From Candidatus Uhrbacteria bacterium (GTDB taxonomy: Bacteria; Patescibacteriota; Patescibacteriia; 2-12-FULL-60-25), in NCBI GenBank assembly GCA_023246415.1, contig JAHFIK010000004.1, positions 13,563-46,536 of the forward strand: a stretch of 32,974 bases of DNA, written 5' to 3'. The notes under the pieces are model-generated. The model saw nothing but the letters and a program-made list of their open reading frames with translations. It had not been told where the DNA came from and ran no database searches. A program made the translations under genes and the position numbers. Shown here one piece after another: positions 8,528 to 15,430 of the stretch. Positions within the stretch are counted from its first letter, which is position 1. Every line of letters begins with the position of its first letter.

Positions 8528-9811
8528 CTATTTGTCTGCGGACGGAGCTGTGTGTGGAAACGGAACAAGGAACGAAACAATAATGGATGGGATCGCGACC
8601 ACCAGGGCATACAGGAAGAATGCTGGATACCCGAGGGACGCGGCGATCGTCCCACTCACCATTGCAGGAATCGAGACGCCCAAATTCATCAACGCCGTTC
8701 CATACCCGCAATGGGCCATCGCATACTTTCCGGGAGACAGCTGCTGCATGATGTAGTTGATGCATGCGATCATACCCATGCCGACACAGAACTGCTCGAT
8801 CGTTGCGCAGATACCGATCGTCCACATGTCCGTGGTGTGCGTCCATGCGAGATACGCAAAGAGCAAAATCGGAATGTTGAAAATCAGCACCAGAAACTTC
8901 AACGAACGTTCGAGGGAATAGCGTGACACAATCTTCCCCGCGATGAGCGAGCTCACCACGAGACCGAGCGTCGCAACCGTCCCATAGACGAAGCCGACTT
9001 GCTGAGTCGACAGTCCGGCGCCACCATTTTCGGGCTTGTCGCGAAGATACAGTTGCGCGATCGCGGAGACCTGACTCTCGGAAACGCGATAGAGGAAGAT
9101 GAATGCAATCATCCACCAGACTTTTGGTTTCTTGAAAAAGTCTGTAACCACGACGCCAAAAACCTTGATCGCTTCAGTCGCCGTCTTCGCATGCGCCTCG
9201 GACGGACTCCCCGGAGGGAGCATACGGGTGTGATACGCAGCGCTCACGGCCATGAATCCTGCCATGACCACAAAGACGAGCGTCCATCCCGCCTCAACGC
9301 CCATCAATTTTTCCAGATGACCGGCGAGGTACACAACCCCGCCCATGGCGATCACTTTCCCGCCCATCCATGCGGCGGACTGAACGCCGGAGAACGCGGC
9401 GAGCGTCGACTTATCGAGCGTCGTCACATACACCCCATCTGACGCAATGTCATGGGTCGCGGACGTGAATGCGAACACCCACAACACACCGAGAGTCGCC
9501 GGAAACCACATGGGCAGATGCGCCACGAACGCGAGTGCGCAAAAGAGCGCCGCAAGCGTAATCTGAGACCAGATGACGATCCGCTTTTTCACGCGAACGA
9601 GCTCACAGAACGGACTCCAAAGGGGCTTGAAGGACCACGTCATTCCCATGAGTCCCACCCAAAAGGTGATGACCGGAATCGCGATCCCTCGGCTCTTGAA
9701 ATACTGCTGTGAGACGAACAACGCAATGTTGTATGGCAAGCTCATCGCGATATACAGCGACGGAACCCACCACCAGGGATACTTGGCCTGATTTGGTTGT
9801 CGAAAAGACAC
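8528..9811 (-). CDS. MFS transporter, AmpG/PAT-like
   Basis: This 427-residue membrane protein has about twelve hydrophobic segments, the layout of the major facilitator superfamily. Features close to the AmpG/PAT branch are the early ITFWVGLMGMTWSFKPLWSP segment (about residues 45-64) and SATHDIASDGVYVTTL (about 117-132), which resembles the ASQDIAIDA motif of AmpG muropeptide permeases. AmpG imports anhydro-muropeptides for peptidoglycan recycling; whether this protein does is inference. The GTG at 9811 is chosen as start because AGGAGGT lies seven bases upstream, the best Shine-Dalgarno site in the window. A longer frame to 9862 lacks one. It follows the O-antigen-ligase-like gene by 86 bases, which include a possible promoter, and is closed by the terminator at 8442-8479. 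Confidence 0.88.
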   Translation of the reverse strand: MSFRQPNQAKYPWWWVPSLYIAMSLPYNIALFVSQQYFKSRGIAIPVITFWVGLMGMTWSFKPLWSPFCELVRVKKRIVIWSQITLAALFCALAFVAHLPMWFPATLGVLWVFAFTSATHDIASDGVYVTTLDKSTLAAFSGVQSAAWMGGKVIAMGGVVYLAGHLEKLMGVEAGWTLVFVVMAGFMAVSAAYHTRMLPPGSPSEAHAKTATEAIKVFGVVVTDFFKKPKVWWMIAFIFLYRVSESQVSAIAQLYLRDKPENGGAGLSTQQVGFVYGTVATLGLVVSSLIAGKIVSRYSLERSLKFLVLIFNIPILLFAYLAWTHTTDMWTIGICATIEQFCVGMGMIACINYIMQQLSPGKYAMAHCGYGTALMNLGVSIPAMVSGTIAASLGYPAFFLYALVVAIPSIIVSFLVPFPHTAPSADK

Positions 9812-9852
9812 GAAAGATACCTCCTGCGGACCTCGAACATCGAGGCGGGAAA

Positions 9853-9880
9853 AGCGTAGCACTCACTTTGCCACCGTCAA
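9853..9880 (-). promoter_or_regulatory. Possible promoter of the AmpG-like gene
   Basis: On the minus strand TTGACG (9875-9880) is followed after 16 bases by TACGCT (9853-9858). The -35 box is good and the -10 box moderate. The GTG start with its Shine-Dalgarno site lies 41 bases further on. Confidence 0.4.
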
Positions 9881-9897
9881 GTACGTAAAACGATCTG

Positions 9898-11313
9898 TCA
9901 TCCAACCTCCTCCTGCGCCCGCAAGACCGCAATCGCAAGTCCGAGGAGCACAATCCCCGACCAGAGGGTCACGAGGTAGTGATCCGTGAGGGCGATGCAC
10001 GTCAACGCAATGATGAGTGGGAGTCTCGCATCGAGAAGCGCGAGACGCGAGAATAGTCGATCCCATTTCTTCTGTCCCGCTTCCTGATTTCCGCTTCCTG
10101 ATTTTCGTGTTCGATATCGAACAACCACCGTCCCCAACAACGCCATCAGCGCCAGTATGCCCAAGAGCCCGGTCTCGAGCACAAACGCGGCGGGAGCGGC
10201 GTGTGGCGGCTCTGGGGCAATGCGAGCCCACTGCGTTCCTTTGCGAATTTCTGTGATTCCGAGCAGGCCTGCACCCGGACCCCATCCGGCAAGCGGACGC
10301 TTCTGAAACGCTTTCCATCCCTGTGCAAACGATTCTGTTCGCGAGAACAGCGACCACGCTTCAAGCCGATCCGTCGACACCACACGCGCACGAACGTGAT
10401 CCCACTGTGTCACGAATCCGAACGTTGCGGCCAACACACAGACAACGACAAGCATCACGACGGCTTGTCGATCTCCCGCATCGTGCGCTGAACTGAACGC
10501 GATGACGGCACCGGCCGCACACGCAAGTGCGGCTGCCACCCATGCGCCGCGGCTAAACGTAAAGATGAGGGTGATTGTTAACAGAAATCCGGATGCCAAC
10601 CATCCGTACGAGGCGAGTTTTGATTTCGTCGTCTGAATGAGCCTCGGGAGAAATCCGAGCGCAACCGCGATCCATCCCCCGAGAATGTTTGGGTGTGGAA
10701 ATCCGCCGTAGGAACGCAGGACGCGATACAGTCCGTGCTCAACCACGCTCGTCCCACTTGATGCGGCGTGATGTGTGGCGATCCCAAGCCACGTACTGCC
10801 GAGAATGTCCTGCGTTAGAAACTGAACAACCCCCAACCCCGCGTGCGGCAGCACCGCGATCACGATCCACGCCATGAGGGACGTGCGAGAAACGCGCAAG
10901 ACGCCAAGCGACCACACCAATGCCCCGATCACCGCGATAGCCACCCACCACATCACCGTCGCGGTCGCGTTCGCCGTAAAGAGCGATGCGGCAAGCAACA
11001 AAAAGAGCGCAATCTTCAAGAACCGTGTCTCCGTGTTTCGATGTTTCTGCGTCTCAAGAGATGAGTTGATGACCGAATCGTTTGTTGGCTGATCAATCTG
11101 CCCATCTGCCTTCCTCATCACTCGTGACTCGTGACTCGTGAGCAACCACGCGCACACCACGGTCGCCAACAGTGGGACCCAGCTCACATAAAACGAGACG
11201 GTGCCCTGCTCCCATGGAAACGTGCCGATTTTTCCATCCACAAAAATCCATCGCGTCTGCCATGGGAGGAGGAGGATGGTGATCCGCCAGAGGAGAGAGG
11301 AGATCCGTTTCAT
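9898..11313 (-). CDS. O-antigen ligase / polymerase-like membrane protein (Wzy_C family)
   Basis: The 471-residue protein has about eleven hydrophobic segments. Family signs are the segment YGGFPHPNILGGWIA near residue 215, the SRG motif in FTFSRGAWVAA near 254, and the large external loop with GWGPGAGLLGI near 345. Proteins of this family transfer or polymerise lipid-linked sugar chains at the outer face of the cytoplasmic membrane. Which polymer is made here is unknown. Two hydrophilic stretches are odd: about residues 58-98 and 404-420 are encoded by short reiterated DNA words (for example ACTCGTGACTCGTGAC at 11120-11142) that also form intergenic inverted repeats elsewhere in the window. 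They look inserted between membrane segments. The gene ends with TGA. The ATG at 11313 lacks a Shine-Dalgarno site. It follows the nucleotidyltransferase-like gene by 36 bases and was probably cotranscribed with it. Confidence 0.85.
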   Translation of the reverse strand: MKRISSLLWRITILLLPWQTRWIFVDGKIGTFPWEQGTVSFYVSWVPLLATVVCAWLLTSHESRVMRKADGQIDQPTNDSVINSSLETQKHRNTETRFLKIALFLLLAASLFTANATATVMWWVAIAVIGALVWSLGVLRVSRTSLMAWIVIAVLPHAGLGVVQFLTQDILGSTWLGIATHHAASSGTSVVEHGLYRVLRSYGGFPHPNILGGWIAVALGFLPRLIQTTKSKLASYGWLASGFLLTITLIFTFSRGAWVAAALACAAGAVIAFSSAHDAGDRQAVVMLVVVCVLAATFGFVTQWDHVRARVVSTDRLEAWSLFSRTESFAQGWKAFQKRPLAGWGPGAGLLGITEIRKGTQWARIAPEPPHAAPAAFVLETGLLGILALMALLGTVVVRYRTRKSGSGNQEAGQKKWDRLFSRLALLDARLPLIIALTCIALTDHYLVTLWSGIVLLGLAIAVLRAQEEVG

Positions 11314-11349
11314 ACGGGAAGCGTGAGCGAATGAGTTAAGAGTTGTGAG

Positions 11350-12303
11350 TTACGAGTTGAGATCAATGCCGAGTGAGTGGAGACGATCTTGATATGCGGC
11401 TCTGAAGGCGAGGCGACCGTCATCCGTATGAAACTTCAGCGTGTCATCTGACACGATCACCGTGGTATCCGTATTCATCCGCGTCTTGATCTGCGTCGGA
11501 AACCACCGCATTTGCGCCGCACGCGCCAGGGATTCGAATGCAGGCATCCGCGGGATGCGAAGACGCGGACGAGGAATTGTCAGCGCCGGCGGGACCATCC
11601 ATGCTGATGCACGCGGATGCGTTGCGAGAAGGGATTGATTCGCCCGCCATAACTGCTCCCCCACCCCGTCATCGTACAGTGGAAGCAATGAGAGGAACCA
11701 GTATCGGAAGTAGGGATCGTCCGGGGCTAGGGTGTGCGGAGAAAGATCGAGCCGAGCGTCTGTAACAAAATAGGAAAAACAGACCGCATCCGGTGCCGCG
11801 TCTGACGTGGCTAATTTTCCAAGCATGCGATACGGCGTCACCGCCAACCCACGCGTCAGCCAAAGATTTCCAGACGCCGTCACGACAAACAGATCCAGAT
11901 CTCCACCATCTCTGGCAAACCCCAGCGACGTGGTATTCGCAAGTGCAACAAATCGTACCGCATCAAGATGCGCAATGATCTGCGCCACGCGATGTGCACG
12001 TAACAATTTCCGTGATTGGATGGGCATGCGCTCGAACGCCGTTGTGAGATGACGCGCGAGCCGTCCGGCAAGCGCCAGCCTCCCCATCCCCATTTCAATA
12101 CGCTTCTGATCAACGAGCTGTGTTCGCGCGATCACGAGCTCCTCCCCGCTTGGAGGCGCACACTCCGATGCATTCATCGCCGACGGCATCCGCCACTCCA
12201 CATTCGTCAGACACTCGCCCCAGGTTGGTGCGACGTCGATCGCATCAAAAAACGCGACCGTTCGAAGGAGTGCGTTCTGAATGAGGATGTCGCGGGGAGA
12301 CAT
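11350..12303 (-). CDS. Hypothetical protein, possibly nucleotidyltransferase-like
   Basis: The 317-residue protein is not firmly recognised. Near residue 130 the segment LANTTSLGFARDGGDLDLFVV resembles the active-site strand-loop of the DNA-polymerase-beta nucleotidyltransferase fold, in which an early Gly/Ser-containing turn is followed by Asp-x-Asp. Here DLDLF would supply the metal-binding acids. The Gly-Ser pair usual in that family is not clear, so the call is tentative. The rest is Arg- and Leu-rich with no obvious signal peptide. The ATG at 12303 is chosen because a longer frame to 12369 runs through an inverted repeat. The start lies eight bases downstream of word repeats and has no Shine-Dalgarno site. 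Position directly before the O-antigen-ligase-like gene suggests a role in envelope sugar chemistry, as inference only. Confidence 0.7.
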   Translation of the reverse strand: MSPRDILIQNALLRTVAFFDAIDVAPTWGECLTNVEWRMPSAMNASECAPPSGEELVIARTQLVDQKRIEMGMGRLALAGRLARHLTTAFERMPIQSRKLLRAHRVAQIIAHLDAVRFVALANTTSLGFARDGGDLDLFVVTASGNLWLTRGLAVTPYRMLGKLATSDAAPDAVCFSYFVTDARLDLSPHTLAPDDPYFRYWFLSLLPLYDDGVGEQLWRANQSLLATHPRASAWMVPPALTIPRPRLRIPRMPAFESLARAAQMRWFPTQIKTRMNTDTTVIVSDDTLKFHTDDGRLAFRAAYQDRLHSLGIDLNS

Positions 12304-12317
12304 GTTCGTTTTCGTTG

Positions 12318-12388
12318 CGTCGTCCGTCGTCCGTCGTTGCGTCGGGTCGGCCGGCCGAAAACGACGCAACGACGGACGACGGACGACG
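12318..12388. repeat. Perfect inverted repeat with GTCGTCCGTCGT words
   Basis: Two perfect 27-base arms (12318-12344 and 12362-12388) enclose a 17-base loop that contains GGCCGGCC. The left arm region 12311-12344 is identical over 34 bases to 7887-7920. It starts 7 bases after the stop codon of the PRC-barrel gene (12396-12398) and lies in the leader of the nucleotidyltransferase-like gene. Confidence 0.9.
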
Positions 12389-12395
12389 TCACGGA

Positions 12396-12710
12396 TTACC
12401 CCTCCCCTCGTTCTGATAATTGCGCGCCCGACGGTGTGGTCGCAGATGCGATCTGCGCAAAACTGCGTGCCCCTTCCGGAACCGCCGTATCCGCCACAAT
12501 CACCCGATCTGTTTTAATTTCAATCACCTGCGACCAATCCACCAAAAACTCCTCATTCAACAACCCTTGAATAACGTTCCGCGCTCGCACATGGATCGTC
12601 GCCAGTCGCCCAGAATCGCCATCCAGATCCGCACTTGCGACCTTTCCAAGCCCAGAACCGCCCTCTGTTTCAACCGACATTCCAATGAATTGCCGTGTAT
12701 TGATGCGCAT
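12396..12710 (-). CDS. PRC-barrel domain protein
   Basis: The 104-residue protein has the pattern of a single PRC-barrel: an N-terminal strand pair MSVETEGGSGLGKVASADLDGDSGRL with the GxxLGKV-type turn (about residues 11-36), then IHVRARNV and a strand leading into WSQVIEIKTDRVIVADTAV. PRC-barrels are small beta folds found in photosynthetic reaction-centre H subunits and in RimM, and alone as proteins of unclear role that bind RNA or other proteins. The gene lies downstream of yidC but behind a strong terminator, so it probably has its own promoter, which was not identified. It ends in a Gly/Glu-rich tail and TAA. Confidence 0.8.
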   Translation of the reverse strand: MRINTRQFIGMSVETEGGSGLGKVASADLDGDSGRLATIHVRARNVIQGLLNEEFLVDWSQVIEIKTDRVIVADTAVPEGARSFAQIASATTPSGAQLSERGEG

Positions 12711-12788
12711 ACTTGGGAAGAGCGTAAGACAAATGCGAAATGGCGTCTACGGGGACCCGGTCCGAAGACACGTCCGTATGACACCGGT

Positions 12789-12826
12789 AAAAAACAACAG
12801 ATCCCAGGGGTTCCTGGAATCTGTTG
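12789..12826 (-). terminator. Rho-independent terminator after yidC
   Basis: On the minus strand CAACAGATTCCAGG pairs with CCTGGGATCTGTTG (12795-12826, one mismatch). Six T follow (A at 12789-12794). It lies 16 bases after the yidC stop codon. Confidence 0.93.
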
Positions 12827-12841
12827 GATAACAGCGATCCG

Positions 12842-13642
12842 TTAGACGAGTGGCGCAGGTGAAGATCCCTGGCTCGTCGGTGCATTTGGCGGAGGAATGA
12901 TCTCAACCTCGACACCCTTCTTTTCGCGGAACATGTACCACTGCTGGATGACCGTCAAAATGCTCATTGTGAACCAGTACAACATGAGCGCGCCCGGCAA
13001 GCTGAATCCGATAATCACGGTCATGACCGGAAGCATGTACATCATCTGCTTGTTCATCATGGCTGCCATGCTCTCATCTTTCGCTCCCGGCGTTTCAGCC
13101 ACATCTTTCGGCGGCGCTTTTGCGGCGCTCCGAGACATCATCTGCTTTGACTGAACGAACTGGACCGCACCCGCCAAAATTGCGAGTGGGATATTCGGCT
13201 TGGTCAGATCCAAGAATCCTAAAAACAAGGGCTGGATCGTTCCCGGTGCCGGGATGAACGAGTAGAGCAACGTGTGATCAAACGTCCCAATTACTTTCCG
13301 AAGGACGCCATAGAGTGCGATGAAGATTGGGAGCTGGATCAGCAACGGAAGACAGGACGCGGCTGGATTCACCTTGTCAGCCTTGTAGAGCGCCATCAAT
13401 TCGCGTGCCTGCGCCTCCTTATCATCTTTCAACCGCGCACGGACTTCATCAATCTTCGGCTGAAGGAGCTGAAGCGCGCGCTGCTGTTTGATTTGCTGTT
13501 TGAAGATCGGATGGAGAATCCCCTTCACGATAATCGTGAGGGCAATGATCGCGAGACCGATATCATGACCTGGAATCGTTTCGTACAACCACACCAAGAG
13601 GTTCAGAATGGGACGCGTCAGAATCGTTGTGAAGATATTCAT
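12842..13642 (-). CDS. yidC: Membrane protein insertase YidC/Oxa1
   Basis: YidC inserts proteins into the cytoplasmic membrane, alone or with SecYEG. The 266-residue protein starts directly with the first conserved membrane segment and has no large periplasmic domain, so it is like the short Gram-positive and organellar forms. The conserved core QLLQPKIDEVRARLKDDKEAQARELMALYKADKVNPAASCLPLLIQLPIFIALY is split here only for description: LQPKI near 60, MALYKADKVNP near 83-93 and PLLIQLPIF near 99-107. Further membrane segments lie near 145-160, 205-220 and 225-240. The helix position that carries the groove arginine in Escherichia coli (IVRGIMYP) reads IVKGILHP, so Lys replaces Arg and the positive charge is kept. 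Its usual neighbours rpmH and rnpA are absent; it lies 94 bases after nusA on the same strand. Confidence 0.96.
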   Translation of the reverse strand: MNIFTTILTRPILNLLVWLYETIPGHDIGLAIIALTIIVKGILHPIFKQQIKQQRALQLLQPKIDEVRARLKDDKEAQARELMALYKADKVNPAASCLPLLIQLPIFIALYGVLRKVIGTFDHTLLYSFIPAPGTIQPLFLGFLDLTKPNIPLAILAGAVQFVQSKQMMSRSAAKAPPKDVAETPGAKDESMAAMMNKQMMYMLPVMTVIIGFSLPGALMLYWFTMSILTVIQQWYMFREKKGVEVEIIPPPNAPTSQGSSPAPLV

Positions 13643-13736
13643 GGATGGGAAAGGCTGTCGGTTGCCCGCGATCGACGTTCAGCCAGAACGATGTCTGGCG
13701 ATCGCACGATCGGACGCAAGCCTCCAGCAATAATCG

Positions 13737-15197
13737 TTACGCCTTAGCGGCCTTCTTCTTTTTGGTCTTTGGCACAGATTCGGCTTCTGGCTCCTCGGTT
13801 GCGGCAATGTCAGACGCCACGGCCTCGTCGGTATCACTCACCATATCCGGTTTTTCCGCACTCACATCCGCTTCATCTGATCGTTCCGCATGTTCCCCGT
13901 GTTCATCAAGGACGTCGCCGGCATCCGGCACGACTGGCGCAGGCGCCGCCTCAACGGGAGTCGGCTCATCCACTTCGTTCGATCCGGCTGAGACAGGGAT
14001 CCCAGACGCGATCTCGCCAACATCGGAATCTGCCATCACTGCACCACCTTCTTCTGCGATCGTAATCTTCCAGTTCGTCAGCTTTGCGGCAAGGCGAACA
14101 TTCTGCCCTCCCTTTCCAATCGCGAGCGAGAGCTGATCTGCCCCAACGGCAACGCGGGCAAGATGCGCGGCGTCATCAATATCCACGCGCAACACCTTTG
14201 CTGGTGACAATGAATTCGAGACAAACGTTGCCGGATCTTCCGACCACGCAATGACGTCCACCTTTTCACCGCCGAGTTCGCGGATGACGGCCTGGATTCG
14301 CGTTCCGCGCTGACCGATACAGGATCCGATCGGATCAATCGCATCATCGTTTGTTGTCACCGCCACCTTTGTGCGGCTCCCCGCTTCGCGCGCGATGGCC
14401 TTCATCGCCACAATCCCGTTCGCGACTTCTGGAATTTCCTGGCTGAACAGCGCGACCACGAGATCCGCATGCGAACGTGAGAGACGAATTTCCGGACCCT
14501 TTGGTGTCATCGTGACCTCGCGAAGCAAGGCCTTCAAGCGCGTCCCTGGATAGTAGCGTTCGGTCTCAATCTGATCTTCTGGCAACAAGATTCCCGTAGC
14601 ACGACCAAGGTCGATCAGAACGATGCGACCTTCGCGACGCTGAACCGTCACATTCATGAGTTCGCCTTCGCGTCCTTTGAAATCTTCGAAAATAACGTTC
14701 CGTTCTGCTTCGCGGAGCTTTTGCATGACGACCTGCTTAGCCGTCTGTGCGGCCATGCGTCCAAACGCGGTCGGAATGGAAAGTTCAACGCGAATCTCTT
14801 CTTCCAATTTTGCATCCGGCTTGATGTCGCGGGCATCGCGCATCATGATCATCGTTTTCGGATTGAATTTCGGCTCCTCGTCTTCGGCAGGAACTTCCAC
14901 CGGCGGCGCATCACGACGCGCGCCGAACGGACGAAACGGTTCATCCGGCACTTCCGGAATCCCATCTGGGAATTCCATATCTTCAACCACCGTCTTCACG
15001 TCGAAGACGCGAATCCCTTCCGTGAGTCCGTCGTATTTTTCCGGATCGAATTCGACCTGGATGTTCTGGTTCTTGTTCCCGAAATCTTTGCGATACGCGG
15101 CCGCAAGAGCGGTCTCAATCGTTTCGATCACGGAATCGTACGCGATATTTTTTTCATCGCAGATCTGTTTGATCGCTTGAGAAATTTGGCTTGCCAT
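13737..15197 (-). CDS. nusA: Transcription termination/antitermination factor NusA
   Basis: NusA binds RNA polymerase and nascent RNA and modulates pausing, termination and antitermination. The 486-residue protein has the N-terminal polymerase-binding domain, then an S1 domain (about 170-240, with GILLPEDQIETERYYPG), and KH domains with PIGSCIGQRGTRIQAV (about 275-290) and LAIGKGGQNVRLAAKL (about 357-372). Two departures from the usual form are visible. First, an acidic, proline-rich insert of roughly 40 residues interrupts the N-terminal domain (about 75-115, FPDGIPEVPDEPFRPFG and onward). Second, after the KH domains there is a long acidic, low-complexity tail that ends in a basic KTKKKKAAKA. 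The leader contains reiterated GAGTC words (15206-15232) and no Shine-Dalgarno site. It is first in a nusA-yidC block that ends at the terminator at 12789. Confidence 0.97.
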   Translation of the reverse strand: MASQISQAIKQICDEKNIAYDSVIETIETALAAAYRKDFGNKNQNIQVEFDPEKYDGLTEGIRVFDVKTVVEDMEFPDGIPEVPDEPFRPFGARRDAPPVEVPAEDEEPKFNPKTMIMMRDARDIKPDAKLEEEIRVELSIPTAFGRMAAQTAKQVVMQKLREAERNVIFEDFKGREGELMNVTVQRREGRIVLIDLGRATGILLPEDQIETERYYPGTRLKALLREVTMTPKGPEIRLSRSHADLVVALFSQEIPEVANGIVAMKAIAREAGSRTKVAVTTNDDAIDPIGSCIGQRGTRIQAVIRELGGEKVDVIAWSEDPATFVSNSLSPAKVLRVDIDDAAHLARVAVGADQLSLAIGKGGQNVRLAAKLTNWKITIAEEGGAVMADSDVGEIASGIPVSAGSNEVDEPTPVEAAPAPVVPDAGDVLDEHGEHAERSDEADVSAEKPDMVSDTDEAVASDIAATEEPEAESVPKTKKKKAAKA

Positions 15198-15358
15198 AGG
15201 ATGAAGTCAAGAGTCGCGAGTCACGAGTGAGGAGCGAGGACCGCTGGAAGCGGTATTCGATAGGTCACGATGACTGGCTAAATAAAGAGACCTGTCCATC
15301 CGGATCAGGTCAATAGGGAGAGGATACGTCAGAGCGACGCGGACGTCAAGAGAGCCAG

Positions 15359-15430
15359 CAATACAACCATTTAACAATACAACAATCCAGTCAGCTGACT
15401 GGATTGTTGTATTGTTAAATGGTTGTATTG
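15359..15430. repeat. Perfect 72-bp palindrome without a loop
   Basis: Two exact 36-base arms meet at an AGCT centre between 15394 and 15395. The arms reiterate CAATACAAC / AACAATACAAC words. The palindrome ends at the base before the stop codon (15431-15433) of the coiled-coil gene, so it would be the 3' end structure of that transcript. No T-run follows. The remaining gap up to the nusA start (15198-15358) holds GAGTC words and no recognised gene. Confidence 0.95.
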
